Assembly: GCA_009176605.1 (NCBI GenBank)
Contig: SEYY01000119.1
Coordinates: 71,220 to 135,219, forward strand
Origin: Armadillidium nasatum
Lineage: Eukaryota > Arthropoda > Malacostraca > Isopoda > Armadillidiidae
Length of the DNA stretch: 64,000 bases
Direction: 5' to 3'
A model generated the notes under the pieces. It was not told the origin of the DNA. It ran no database searches and saw nothing but the letters and a program-made list of their open reading frames with translations. The position numbers and the translations under genes are program-made. The stretch's first letter is position 1. Each line of letters starts with the position of its first letter. Of the stretch, positions 22,785 to 38,384 are shown in pieces.

Positions 22785-23795
22785 TTATCCCCAACTCTTT
22801 TTCTCAATGATCTTCTTTCTATTACTTCGTCTCCTGTACACTCCTATGCTGATGACTCCACCCTTCATTATTCCTTTCAATTTGAAAGACCTCCCTCCCA
22901 ACAGCAGTTGATAGATTCGAGAAGGATGGCCTTGGAGCAACTGACCTCTGATCTTTCTCGTATTTCATATTGGGGCAGAGAAAACATGGTCGTTTTCAAT
23001 GCCTCATAAACTCAATTTCCTCCATCTTTCTACTCGACACAATCTTCCACACAACTATGACATCTTCTTCGAAAACACTCAACTCAAACCTTCATCTGTT
23101 CTCAATATTATTGATGTTTCTTTTTCTTGTGATCTTTCTTGGAAAGATCACATTATTTCTCTCTCTGAACAAGCATCTAAGAGGTTGTGTGTTCTGAGGC
23201 GCCTCCGTAGTTTTTTTTACGCCACCCCAGTTGCTTGCTCTGTATAGAGGTATTGTTCGCCCCTGTATGGAGTACGCCTCGCATATCTGGGGTGGTTCCA
23301 CACATACAGCTCTTCTTGAAAAGGTGGAGTCTAGGGCTTTTCATCTTATCAACTCTCCCGCTCTTACTAACTCTCTCCAATCTCTTTCTGCCCGTCGAAT
23401 TGTTGCGTCACTCTCTCTATACTATCGCTATTACAACGGACATTGCTCTTCTGAACTCTCGCGTCGCATACCTCATCCATTGAGAAGGACTCGTGCGACC
23501 CGACTTTCTACACAGTCTCATCCTTTCTCTGTCCAACTCTCTGACCCCAGACTTAACCGCTATGCTCACTCTTACATGTACTCTACTGGTAAAGTCTGGA
23601 ACACACTCCCTTTATCTGTTTTCCCAACTTCCTTTGACTTGCACACTTTTAAACGCCGTGTATCGGGTCACGTCGGCCATTTGCGACCCGATTTCGAATT
23701 CTCCCCGACTCTGGTGGATATTGGTAGGCCTCCGGCCTTTGCCCAGCAGAGGAGTCATAAAAAAATAAAAAATAAAAAATTAAAAATAAGTGTTC
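22785..23795 (+). mobile_element. Main-family LINE inserted in the BEL/Pao fossil
   Basis: 5'-truncated copy beginning inside the RT (FLNDLLSITSSPVHSYADDS) and continuing to the 3' end. The latter half is a long open stretch (23231-23848) containing VRPCMEYASHIWGG and YSTGKVWNTLPLSVFPTSFD. A stop lies near 23010 and a frameshift near 23220. The tail is a run of AAAAAT-like units rather than TA. BEL/Pao sequence resumes after it. Confidence 0.85.
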
Positions 23796-26240
23796 TAAGC
23801 ATGGAGTTTTGTCAACTATATTTTCAATATATGATCCATTTGAAATAATGACACCAACCATTTTTATATCAAAAAGAATATTTCAACATAGATGTTCTGG
23901 AAATATGGAATGGTATGGTGAATGAGAAAAACAGAAATCATGGCTTAAGAACATTCACACTTTGGAAGAGTACCAAATTCCAAGTTGCTTCAAACATAAT
24001 TTTGACACTCACAGTATAGAGTTGCACAAATTTTCTGATGGAAGCAAGAAGGCTTTTGCAGCTGTAGTGTATTTACGATACAAATATTTTACATATCAAA
24101 TATCTTGCTCCCTAATAATGACCAAAACTCGTCTGGTACCTTTAAAACTTACTGCTGTAACAGCAATCCCACGGATAGAGTTAAATGGGGCCACATTAGG
24201 AGTGTATTTGTATCAAATCTTAAAAACTTAACCTTTATCTTCTTTTCAGTAAAATATTTTTTTGAACTGACATTACTACAATTATCAAATATATCAATAA
24301 TGAAACGTGATGATTTCAAAGATTTATATCAAATAGAATTTGTATATAAAAATAAAAAGATTGGTAATATATTCCATCAGAATTTAACCCAGCAGACATA
24401 GCTTTCAGAGGAATGGATGCAACTATTTATTGTCATTTTTATGGTTTTCTGAATCTGAATTTTTATGGAATAATGAGGCAAACTTGCCAAATCTACAGAT
24501 TTCTGGTGAAATTCGGGAGGATAACCCTGAAATAACAAAATACAAAATAATTATGTCTACATTTACAAAGAAAAAAGCACCTACAAATACTCTCTTAGAA
24601 TTTTATTCAAGTTGATAAAAAACTAAGTTAAATGTAGCTTGGTTCATCCAAATAAAACTAAACTTTTATAGAAGAGATTGATCCCAGAAATCATTAATGA
24701 ATGAAAATACAAAGCATGCAGAACTTTCCATATGGAAATATGTTCAGAATATTTATTTTTAATCCGTAATTGAGCAAATACAATCTAATAGAGTATTTGC
24801 AAAAAGCAACAAACTTATAAGGCTTAATCCAATTTTGAAAGCTCATGGTATTTTTCAAGTCGGTGGAAGACTTGATTTAGCTAAACTTTATATGATGTAA
24901 AACACCCAATTATCTTACCTAACAATCATCATACAGTGAGACTTCTTTTAATTAATGTACATGTAAGACTAGGCCATATGGGTAAGGAGATTATACTGTC
25001 AGAATTAAGAAAACAATACTGGATTATAGGAGCTAATGCACTTGCCAAAAAATAATTAAAGATTGTGTTTTCTGCCCCAAATGGCAATCGAGACCTCTTG
25101 AACAAATTATGGGAAGTCTTTCTGTAGAGATATTGGAATCAGATGTCCCTGCATTTTCAGAAATAGGAATTGACACCTTTGGACTATTTAAAGTGGCAAG
25201 AGGGAGAACAAAAGTCAAACGCTATGATATTATATTTACCTGCTTAGTGAGTAAGTCACTGCATTTGGAATTACATGCTTCTCTCGATATATCTTCCTTC
25301 ATAAACTCATTAAGAAGATTTTCGGCTTGTAGAGGCTTTCCTACTCTTATTAGAAGTCATAATGGAACTAATCTTATTGGTGCAGAAAAGAAACTCGGAG
25401 ACGTCATAGAACATTGAAATAAAAATAAAATTGAAAAATGGATGATATAACACAATATAGAATGGAAATTTAATCCTCAATTTGTATCTCATTTCAGGGG
25501 AATTTAGAAACGACATATTTGTACAATTAGAAAAACCCTTAATGCTCTCATGAATGAACAACATTTGCATTTGGATGATGATGGATTCAACACTCTCCTA
25601 TGCAAAATTGAATCAATATTAAACATTCATCCTATTACACCTATATCCAATGATCCTAATGACTTGGAATCTTTAACATCAAACTACTTGTTGCTTTCTC
25701 ATTTGGGAGTGACCTTTCCTCCAGGACTGTTTGATAAAGATGAATCTTTATATTTGGCGAAGATGGAAACAAATACTTTACTTCACAGATCTTTTCTAGA
25801 TAAGATGGAGGAAAGAATACGTTATCTCTCCTTCAGGAGAGACAGAAATAGACACTCACTAGAAGATCATTAGCAGAAGGAGATCTAGTATTGTTGACAG
25901 ACTGGCATTTACAGAGAAACCAATGGTCCCCTGGGCCTCGTAAAAACTTATACAGATGAATCTAGAGACGTCAGAACAGTTCAAGTAAAAGTATTAAAGG
26001 TAAGAGAAGAAATGAAAAACAATCCAGTTATTCTGAGGAGACCGATTTCAAAACTTTTGTTAAGGGAAAAATTTGGATAAAAGTGAAGATTTATTTAAAA
26101 ATGACTTGTTTTTTCATAAAATATATGAAATAGACAATATTTGGAAATGTAATCTTTAAATTGTTACAAATTAGATTAATTAATTGTAAATAAAATATCC
26201 TTCATACTTAGTGTATTACATATTATTTTCGGGGCTGGTA

Positions 26241-26527
26241 TGAAGTTTTTATTGTATTTTGTTTTCTTGGATGAATTTTAAATTCGGATTTGAAATGGTC
26301 AAGTGGAGATGTTGACCTTGGGATTGTTTATTATGACCTGAAGCGGTAATATTGTGTATGTTGTTATTGTTACTTCGATTATATAATGTTTTGAACTGTT
26401 GCTCGTGGCTGATCAATAATTGTAACAAGAAAGAATTTTATATACCACTCTGTTTGACAATACGTCATTAATTAAGAAATATTTTAATAAAACCCATAGC
26501 GTCAAAGATATTTAAGAAGTCGCTACA
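26241..26527 (+). repeat. BEL/Pao fossil, right LTR
   Basis: Starts TGAAGTTTTTATTG and ends CGCTACA, immediately followed by ATAATAATT, the trinucleotide target. Confidence 0.75.
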
Positions 26528-26615
26528 ATAATAATTATAATAATAATAATAATAATAATAATAATTATTATTATTATTATTGTTATTATTATTATTTTAT
26601 GCCATTTTAATTTAA

Positions 26616-26695
<80 letters not shown>

Positions 26696-26699
26696 TTTA
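26528..26699. repeat. (AAT)n/(ATT)n array
   Basis: AAT run, then ATT run, then AAT again, with TTTTATGCCATTTTAA near both 26595 and 26700. The orientation switch makes part of it self-complementary. Confidence 0.9.
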
Positions 26700-26759
26700 T
26701 TATGCCATTTTAAAGAAAGACCAATCTTTTTTTTCTTCTTTCTACACTTCTTGTCATAG

Positions 26760-27057
26760 AGTACGCTCAGTACGATCAGATGAGACATTCTGTGGAGATG
26801 TGCATGGGTTCTGGAGCTGACCTATTGATCCCTTGTAACGTCCCGAAGAATAGCGTCCTCCTTCGCAGGTACGCTAACAACACGGGGACGCCCATGGTCA
26901 GCTGTGAGAGGTGTCAAATGTCAGCTTTCACTCATTCTCCGAAGGATGACAGCGAAGGTCGTGTGATGAAGTTAGGATACGTGGCCCGATACAATCTTGT
27001 TGTCTCACGACCGTTCCCGTTCGCACACCCATACCTAAGTAATATGTTAGCCCGTTG
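26760..27057 (+). CDS. GC-rich orphan ORF or exon candidate of unknown origin
   Basis: An open stretch with far higher GC than its surroundings, read as EYAQYDQMRHSVEMCMGSG onward, with CERCQMS in the middle and a stop at 27056-27058. It is preceded by a long pyrimidine tract (26727-26755) and CATAG, a very good splice acceptor. A possible donor is CCTAA/GTAATA near 27042. I do not recognise the protein. It could be an exon of a nested gene, an alternative exon of the Tudor gene, or a captured fragment in a transposon. Confidence 0.3.
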
Positions 27058-27527
27058 ATGGAATTGATAACACACCAGTGTCACTGATTCAATACCTGTA
27101 TTCTCTAATACTTAAACCTTAATTATGCTTATTTGTTCCATTACTGTTGAGAAAGATTACTAAGAAAACGCCGCAGTCACAAATTTACACCTGTTACTAA
27201 GCGATCATCGGGGCTACACTGGATTACCGTACATTCGATCCATCCACTAGTTGCCACATGCCACGTATACTTGACGCACGGGTAGTATCTTTGTCATCTC
27301 TTTAACCATGCATTTTCCGACCTAGGTTCATTAAACGTGATTTACCTAGCATAGCGTTTTTAATAAGATCCGAGGATTTGTCGTTATAATTAGCATTTAT
27401 CATGTATGGATACACACTCAAGATTGCAGAAATGCGACTTTTATTCCTGCTCAAATAATAATAATAATAATAATTTAAAATGTGATATAAATTTCAGTCG
27501 AGGAGCATCTATCTATTTTTTACAGAA
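27058..27527. other. Intron 4, nothing recognised
   Basis: Unique-looking sequence following the orphan ORF, with higher GC to about 27360 and then AT-rich. Confidence 0.4.
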
Positions 27528-27759
<232 letters not shown>

Positions 27760-28206
27760 TTACTGTTGTCATGATATGAAGTTTTTGTTTCTTAACAAAT
27801 GAAAAAATATAAAGAATTTTAACCCATCTTTATTTCCTTCAATTGAATTTGAAGTTCATGTATTAATACCTTAACTAAGTTCCAGGACTGTTATTCTTTT
27901 ACATTTCAGTAAATATTTTCAATTATCAATACAAACCATGTTTTAATATTTTACTTAAATGCTGCTACTGATTTTGTTGTGGGAAAAATTAAGCTCGTTT
28001 ACCTTAGTCGTTATTTTCTTTAGATATTTTACAGAGAAATCAGTCAGTAATAATTTACAATTTTCTGATTTGTTTTTAATGAATATAAAAGCCTCGTTAG
28101 GTTTCTGTGCTTTATGTTTTTATAAAAATTTAGAATGTAAATAGCATCAGCAATTTTTTATTGTCAGTTGTGCAATTTTATTGACTATAAATTTTTGTAG
28201 CGTTAT

Positions 28207-29545
<1,339 letters not shown>

Positions 29546-29766
29546 AGCGTTACAACTCTTTAACGACATGTAAACATCTATGCTCTATTTATTAATATTT
29601 TACATTTCTTTTTGTGTCCTTTCTGTGATGTATTCATACAAAATTAACGAAATTTTCTTCTATCAGTTAGTACCTTTAATATAATTTTAGTTTTTTTCAT
29701 CTGCTGCTTCCTTTTTCAGATAGAATAGAATCTCATTATAATTTTCACTTTATTTTCTTATTTCAG

Positions 29767-29825
29767 TAAAGAAGATAAAAATAATAACTGCAGTGACATT
29801 GGCAGCTCAAAAGGTTCACCTCTAG
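29767..29825 (+). CDS. Tdrd7: TDRD7-like gene, exon 5 (linker)
   Basis: A 59-bp micro-exon: acceptor TTTTCTTATTTCAG, donor TAG/GTCTGT. It takes AG from exon 4 to complete Ser, reads [19 protein letters not shown], and passes one G to exon 6 to make Asp. The content is a low-complexity polar linker between Tudor units, so it is identified by phase fit rather than by homology. The donor is non-consensus after GT, and a (TA)n array starts within five bases of the exon end. Confidence 0.65.
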
Positions 29826-29826
29826 G

Positions 29827-31366
<1,540 letters not shown>

Positions 31367-31521
31367 ATTCAGCAGAATTGATGATGAGGTTGAACCTTGT
31401 CACTAACAGTACACAAAAGGACAAGAATTGTATAAAAGACATCAAATTTCCAACACTTCCACTAATAAGATCTTATTTTGATGTTCTTGTTACCTATGCT
31501 GCAAGTCCATCAAACTTTGCC
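31367..31521 (+). CDS. Tdrd7: TDRD7-like gene, exon 6 (entry to second Tudor unit)
   Basis: Acceptor TTTTTTTTACAG; donor GCC/GTGAGT. Two bases complete Asp, then 51 codons end in phase 0. FPTLPLIRSYFDVLVTYAAS is the standard lead-in strand of an extended Tudor: L-P, then F-D-V-x-V, then the A-x-x-P-x-N-F turn. SPSNFA continues into VQSW in exon 7, giving the family's S-P-x-N-F-x-V-Q-x-W signature that in TDRD7 precedes the long helix. Confidence 0.9.
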
Positions 31522-31904
31522 GTGAGTAAATTTTTTTTTCAATTTTTAAAAGATATTTTAGAAGGCTTTGAAGAATAGGAAAATATTAGTTTGTGTTATT
31601 TAATATTCATTAAAATGAAGCTTTATGGTTGAAATCTTAATGGGTAACAAATTTTAAACTATTTTTGGCTCCGAAATGCCTGGAGTTCAGTTTCTTGAAT
31701 TTGAAGATGAAATTTTCGAAAATGAGAATAGAATAATAATAACCCCTGAATGTCTTGGAGATGAACCCAACAATCTGAACCTTTTCTGTAAACATTTTAA
31801 ACTTTTTCTTAACTTCCAATCTTTTTCTGCACATTGTTAAACTCTTTCCACCTAATACCACATAATCTCTGTATACTCTTAAGTATACTTTTTTGGTACT
31901 TCGG

Positions 31905-32953
31905 TGCAGCAAATCGGTCAGACTTGCCGTTGTGCTTCTTTGATTTTTCTTGGAAACTACTTTTGCAGGAGTCCTTCGAATAGCACATTGTGCATAACCG
32001 AAATGATTCTCTTTGATATGGAGGCATACATTTCATTCTCTTTCACTTCAACAAAACTCACAAATCTTTTTTTAATTTTTGTTCTTGGGATATTCGTCCC
32101 ATGGATCCAACTTTCTTCTGTTACCTGTCGCCTTCAAATTCCAGAATCTCGTACTACATTTATTTTGTCATGGTATAGTGCTAAATGTCATCCGCATAAA
32201 ATGTTACAATTTTTCTGATTTCTCTTCCTCAAGATCTTTCTGGCACTTTGATAAAAATATCAATTTAAAATTTGTTGCCTCTTCTTTCCTACCTCATGCT
32301 TCTTCTGACAGAGTCACTGTTGTCTTATCTTTTACTACATCCACTTATTGCTCAAACCTTTTTTGATTCTTCTTTAGACGACTCTTGAGTTATTTCTTCT
32401 TCATTTTCTTTCAACTTCCCTCTTTCCCAACTCATTTATGCTTTAATATTGTAATTTTTTCTAAAGATATGATTTGTTTTCTTTTGGAATTTAGCACTAA
32501 GATAATATATAGTTGACACGGTTTCCTACCCGTGATTCTTATATCTTGCACTTATAAGCTTGTGTCCTGCCATGGTAAATTATAGTTTCCGTTTTTCTCA
32601 TTTGACCTTTCCTTCCTGCTGGAAACGTACATCCATTCAGCCTGTGCCAATATTAGGAGACACTTTTACAATTGCTCTCAAAATGGACACTGTTCTCCTA
32701 AACTCTCCTGCGGCAAATCGCCTCCTTCGAAGAGACCTTGTGTGACATGTCTTTCCACATTCTTGTTCTTTCTCTATCCTGCCCTTTGAACCCAGAGTTA
32801 ACCGCTATGCAAACTTTTATGCACCCCAATGGGAAAGTCTGTAACACTTTTCGTTCATCTATTTTGACGACTTTCTTGACTCGCACACATTTAAACCTCC
32901 TTGTACCAATACTATTTCAGATAATAATTTTTCCCCTTCGGCTTCCACCCACC
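31905..32953 (+). mobile_element. Main-family LINE, very decayed
   Basis: Resembles the post-endonuclease linker (ITEMILFDMEAYISFSF, equivalent to [17 protein letters not shown] in the 38-41 kb copy) through scattered RT pieces to the C-terminal PNGKVCNTFRSSI. Many small and large deletions, including most of the RT core, make it among the oldest copies here. Confidence 0.75.
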
Positions 32954-33202
32954 AGAGTATATGATTTGATAATTTTAATTTAGCAATTCACCTTATTTAT
33001 TTTAAGTAAGCACTTTATTTATTAACTCATTTAAAATAAATTCGCAAAGCTCGATCGAAGTGGCACATTAACGAAATAAATATAACTTTTCTTGTCACTA
33101 AATTTTATGACTGTCATGTAAGACAGTTCTAGAAAAAGTTTGTGGAAACATGTAATAATACATCTGCCAAGAAGGAATTTTTTTCAATTGTATCGATTTT
33201 TG

Positions 33203-35305
<2,103 letters not shown>

Positions 35306-35375
35306 TAATTTTTATATATTTTTTGTTTAAATTTTCTGTACGATAACTTTTTAATTTTTTTTTCCATCTATGTAG

Positions 35376-35524
35376 GTTCAATCTTGGAAGGATTCAATGA
35401 AGTTAAAGTGGCTGATGGATGAAATGAAATCCTACTATTCAAAGTCTGCTACCGTAAAAAGAACTGATGAAATCAAACAAGGAGGCTATTATGCCTTCAA
35501 ACACACTGATAACGCCTGGTACAG
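35376..35524 (+). CDS. Tdrd7: TDRD7-like gene, exon 7 (second Tudor unit, helix and first strand)
   Basis: Acceptor CATCTATGTAG, donor TACAG/GTGAGC; 49 codons plus two bases (AG) that make Arg with the A opening exon 8. [20 protein letters not shown] is the amphipathic helix preceding the Tudor barrel, with L-x-x-L-M-x-E-M as in TDRD7. [15 protein letters not shown] then gives the first barrel strands with intact W-Y-R, the cage tryptophan and tyrosine. Confidence 0.9.
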
Positions 35525-35589
35525 GTGAGCTGCTGCTATTATCTTTTTATTTTATTTATAATGTTATTTAATTCTCTTCTGGTTTTTAG

Positions 35590-35719
<130 letters not shown>

Positions 35720-35805
35720 CTGAATTTATTCTTTAATGTACTATATTTTCCTTAGCCACTTCTTTTAATGGAGTGAAATTTTATTTACATATTGCCCTAT
35801 TTTAG

Positions 35806-35963
35806 AGTTAGAGTTGACAAAGTCATGAATGATTTCGTGTCTGGAATTTTCATTGATTATGGTGATTGTTTCTGTTCAAATTCTGAAATTCCTTATACTG
35901 TTCAAGAGCTTTTAGAAAATTTTAAGCACCTCCCTTTTCAAGCATTCAAAGCGCAGCTTGCAG
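35806..35963 (+). CDS. Tdrd7: TDRD7-like gene, exon 8 (second Tudor barrel)
   Basis: Acceptor CCCTATTTTAG, donor GCAG/GTAATT. It opens by completing Arg and then gives 52 codons plus one G. VRVDKVMNDFVSGIFIDYGD carries the canonical I-D-Y-G-D of a methyl-arginine-binding Tudor. HLPFQAFKAQLAG is the exit segment and closely matches the P-F-Q-A-V-T-A-Q-L-A-G I recall from vertebrate TDRD7. The split Gly is completed by GA at 47193 after an 11.2-kb intron. Confidence 0.92.
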
Positions 35964-35967
35964 GTAA

Positions 35968-35991
35968 TTATTATTATTATTATTATTATTA

Positions 35992-36062
<71 letters not shown>
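35968..36062. repeat. (ATT)n array next to exon 8 donor
   Basis: Starts four bases after the donor GTAA and runs about 95 bp with one CAT interruption. Confidence 0.95.
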
Positions 36063-36097
36063 GCTTTTTTTTTTTTTTTTATTTTATATTATTTTAT

Positions 36098-36214
<117 letters not shown>

Positions 36215-36370
36215 TTTACTTTATCGAGTGAGGGGGACGGAGGGCTCAGATGTTCTCATTGTGAGCATCTGCTTCAAAATGTATTACAAATTTTATTTCT
36301 TTTTTTTTTTAGGTTTGTTTTATTTCTTTCTCGCCTTTATTCATTTTGTTATTTGTGTGACATATTTTTA

Positions 36371-36452
<82 letters not shown>
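36371..36452. repeat. (ATT)n array
   Basis: Second ATT run of intron 8, uninterrupted. Confidence 0.95.
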
Positions 36453-37190
36453 GATATGTTCTTGAACTTTTGTTTTTAGTGTTCATATCATTTTGTGACT
36501 TCCTTTAATCTGTATTTTTGAAATTTTTTTTTGTTCTCGTTTACTTTTGCTTGCATTATGTATAAACACCTTCAGATACGTATGCATTTTTCATTTGTTA
36601 CAGAGAGTTAGGTGTGTGTATATATTTTTTTCGTGTAAATTCGCATCTGGTCACCACCTTTGTTTATGAGACGTGTTTTATACCATCTTATTTTTGTGGT
36701 ATGGAGCTTACATCCTTGGCATCAGGTTTAGTCCTTTTTCCCTGAGCCCTGTGAAACATTAAATAATAATAAGTTCGACGCTATTTTTCGCTTGAGCCTC
36801 CTCTTGCAAACTCCACAGAATCAATATTCGTGAAAGAGCCTTTCAGTTTAATATACCATGGATTTACAAATATGTCTTGGAACTCTACTGTCTTTAATTA
36901 AGGTTAATGACACCTCAACGAAATATTGAATTTTTATTTCGCAGAATTCTGTAGTTCGACCTGACTGTTTCCCTTCTTATGCACACCTCAGAGGCCTCTG
37001 CCACTTGCCAATACAACTTGTATTTGACAGCTTGATTTCACCTCATATGCTAAAGAAGCCCCCCACCCTTGCCATCTCAGACTAGGGGCCAGCGACGGAT
37101 CACGTCTTTTAACGACCACCTTACGAGAGATATTCTCTAATTCTTCAAAATGTGACGCTCCCCGTGTATTTTTTTTTCATACAATCTCGT
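36453..37190. other. Intron 8, nothing recognised
   Basis: Includes a less AT-rich stretch (36960-37140) without a long open frame or recognisable repeat. Confidence 0.4.
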
Positions 37191-37194
37191 GCTT

Positions 37195-37270
37195 CTACCT
37201 TAGCATAATGGCTTAGTGGTTCACTCATGAGCTTGAGGGAGCCGGTTCAATCCCGCTTGCTGATCCTAGG
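37195..37270 (+). repeat. tRNA-derived SINE head or tRNA pseudogene
   Basis: ATGGCTTAGTGG near 37208 resembles an RNA polymerase III A box and GGTTCAATCCC at 37244-37254 a B box, at tRNA-like spacing. CTTAG at 37198 can pair with CTAGG at 37265 only imperfectly, and the T-arm stem is weak, so it is not a working tRNA gene. A TA array follows 45 bp later, as with the LINE tails. Confidence 0.55.
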
Positions 37271-37312
37271 TATAAATCTACCTAAAAAAAAGCTTTCTGC
37301 TAGAATATGGCA

Positions 37313-37442
<130 letters not shown>

Positions 37443-37639
37443 TTACTTTTATACTTTTTTTTTTTTTTGCCCCTTGGACTTTCCTCACTGGAAGGGCCAC
37501 ACTGCTTTTAGGAAATCCGCAACGGCCGCCGGCCGTATCCAAAGGTCTCTCAGAGAGGAGATGTGATGTAGGGTTCTGTGTTGTGTAAGAGAGGGGCAGA
37601 AGGAGGTGTTCTGTTGTGTCTGGTTCTTGCATACATCTT

Positions 37640-37641
<2 letters not shown>

Positions 37642-37734
<93 letters not shown>
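37642..37734. repeat. (TA)n array
   Basis: Right flank of the GC-richer segment at 37470-37630, so that segment is a TA-bounded cassette. Confidence 0.95.
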
Positions 37735-37735
<1 letters not shown>

Positions 37736-38239
37736 CAAAAAATTTGGTCTTACTTAACGATGGCTTGTTACACTAAGGTCTGTAGTTAGCTTAGGGTATG
37801 CGCTGGCCTAGAGCTGCAGCTATATATAAGAAGTTTATTTTCCTTACCTTGTTCAGTTTTCATCTATTGATTATAATATTTGGATATTTTATGTATTGAA
37901 ATATTTATTCTTAGTAATATTTTTATTTAGGTAATTTATTTCACAATTTATTAAATTACAAAATCACAACCAGTTACAGCGTTGTCGTTTATCAAACGTT
38001 TCATCGTTTAACGAATATTCTACAACGTTCTCTTGCTACTAACTCGTTTCGATATCAAAAAATAATCGATATATCGTTTATAATCTATATATTTATCATT
38101 TTATTATATCGATATCTCATTTTATTATAAATAATAAATTACATGTATTAAAAATTAAAAACTCAATACATCCTACCAGTATTACATAACTCTGAGCTAT
38201 CATGTAAATATATATCAGTAAATAATACCTTAAAATTAA
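37735..38239. other. Intron 8, ATCGATAT-rich stretch
   Basis: CGATATCAAA, TCGATATATCG and similar motifs at 38050-38120 suggest another transposon end. No pair was found. Confidence 0.35.
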
Positions 38240-38372
38240 AAAATAGATTAAAGAGAAGGCGCGGAAGGCAATTTGGGAGAGAGAGTAGCATTAACAAAAT
38301 GATCAATTCTTTTTAAGGGTACAGACTCTACATCATTTCCTACAATTACATCACAAGAACTGCCTGTCTGGG

Positions 38373-38381
38373 CATCTATAA
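38373..38381. repeat. LINE target duplication, left copy
   Basis: CATCTATAA, repeated at 41038-41046 on the far side of the LINE. Confidence 0.75.
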
Positions 38382-38384
38382 TCG

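Larger units (their letters stand above)
18901..26527 (+). mobile_element. BEL/Pao LTR retrotransposon fossil, heavily broken, with a LINE inside
   Basis: A plus-strand element between diverged LTRs. Recognisable parts in order are a coiled-coil-rich gag region (about 19.3-20.7 kb, lysine/glutamate repeats such as ENELKEIEIKRK), a Pao-type protease region (about 21.3-21.6 kb), reverse transcriptase (about 22.1-22.5 kb), RNase H (about 23.95-24.25 kb) and integrase with its C-terminal part (about 24.7-25.9 kb). It is broken in several dozen places and is old, judging by its decay and LTR divergence. A main-family LINE is inserted at about 22.8-23.8 kb. Both outer flanks are (AAT)n-like, so it entered a trinucleotide repeat. 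Confidence 0.8.

Noticed and set aside
26528-26699. CRISPR-like or structured tandem array
   Set aside because: It is a plain AAT/ATT microsatellite; no direct repeats with unique spacers occur anywhere in the window.
37195-37270. Functional tRNA gene
   Set aside because: The acceptor and T-arm stems do not pair properly. It is better explained as a tRNA-derived SINE head or pseudogene.
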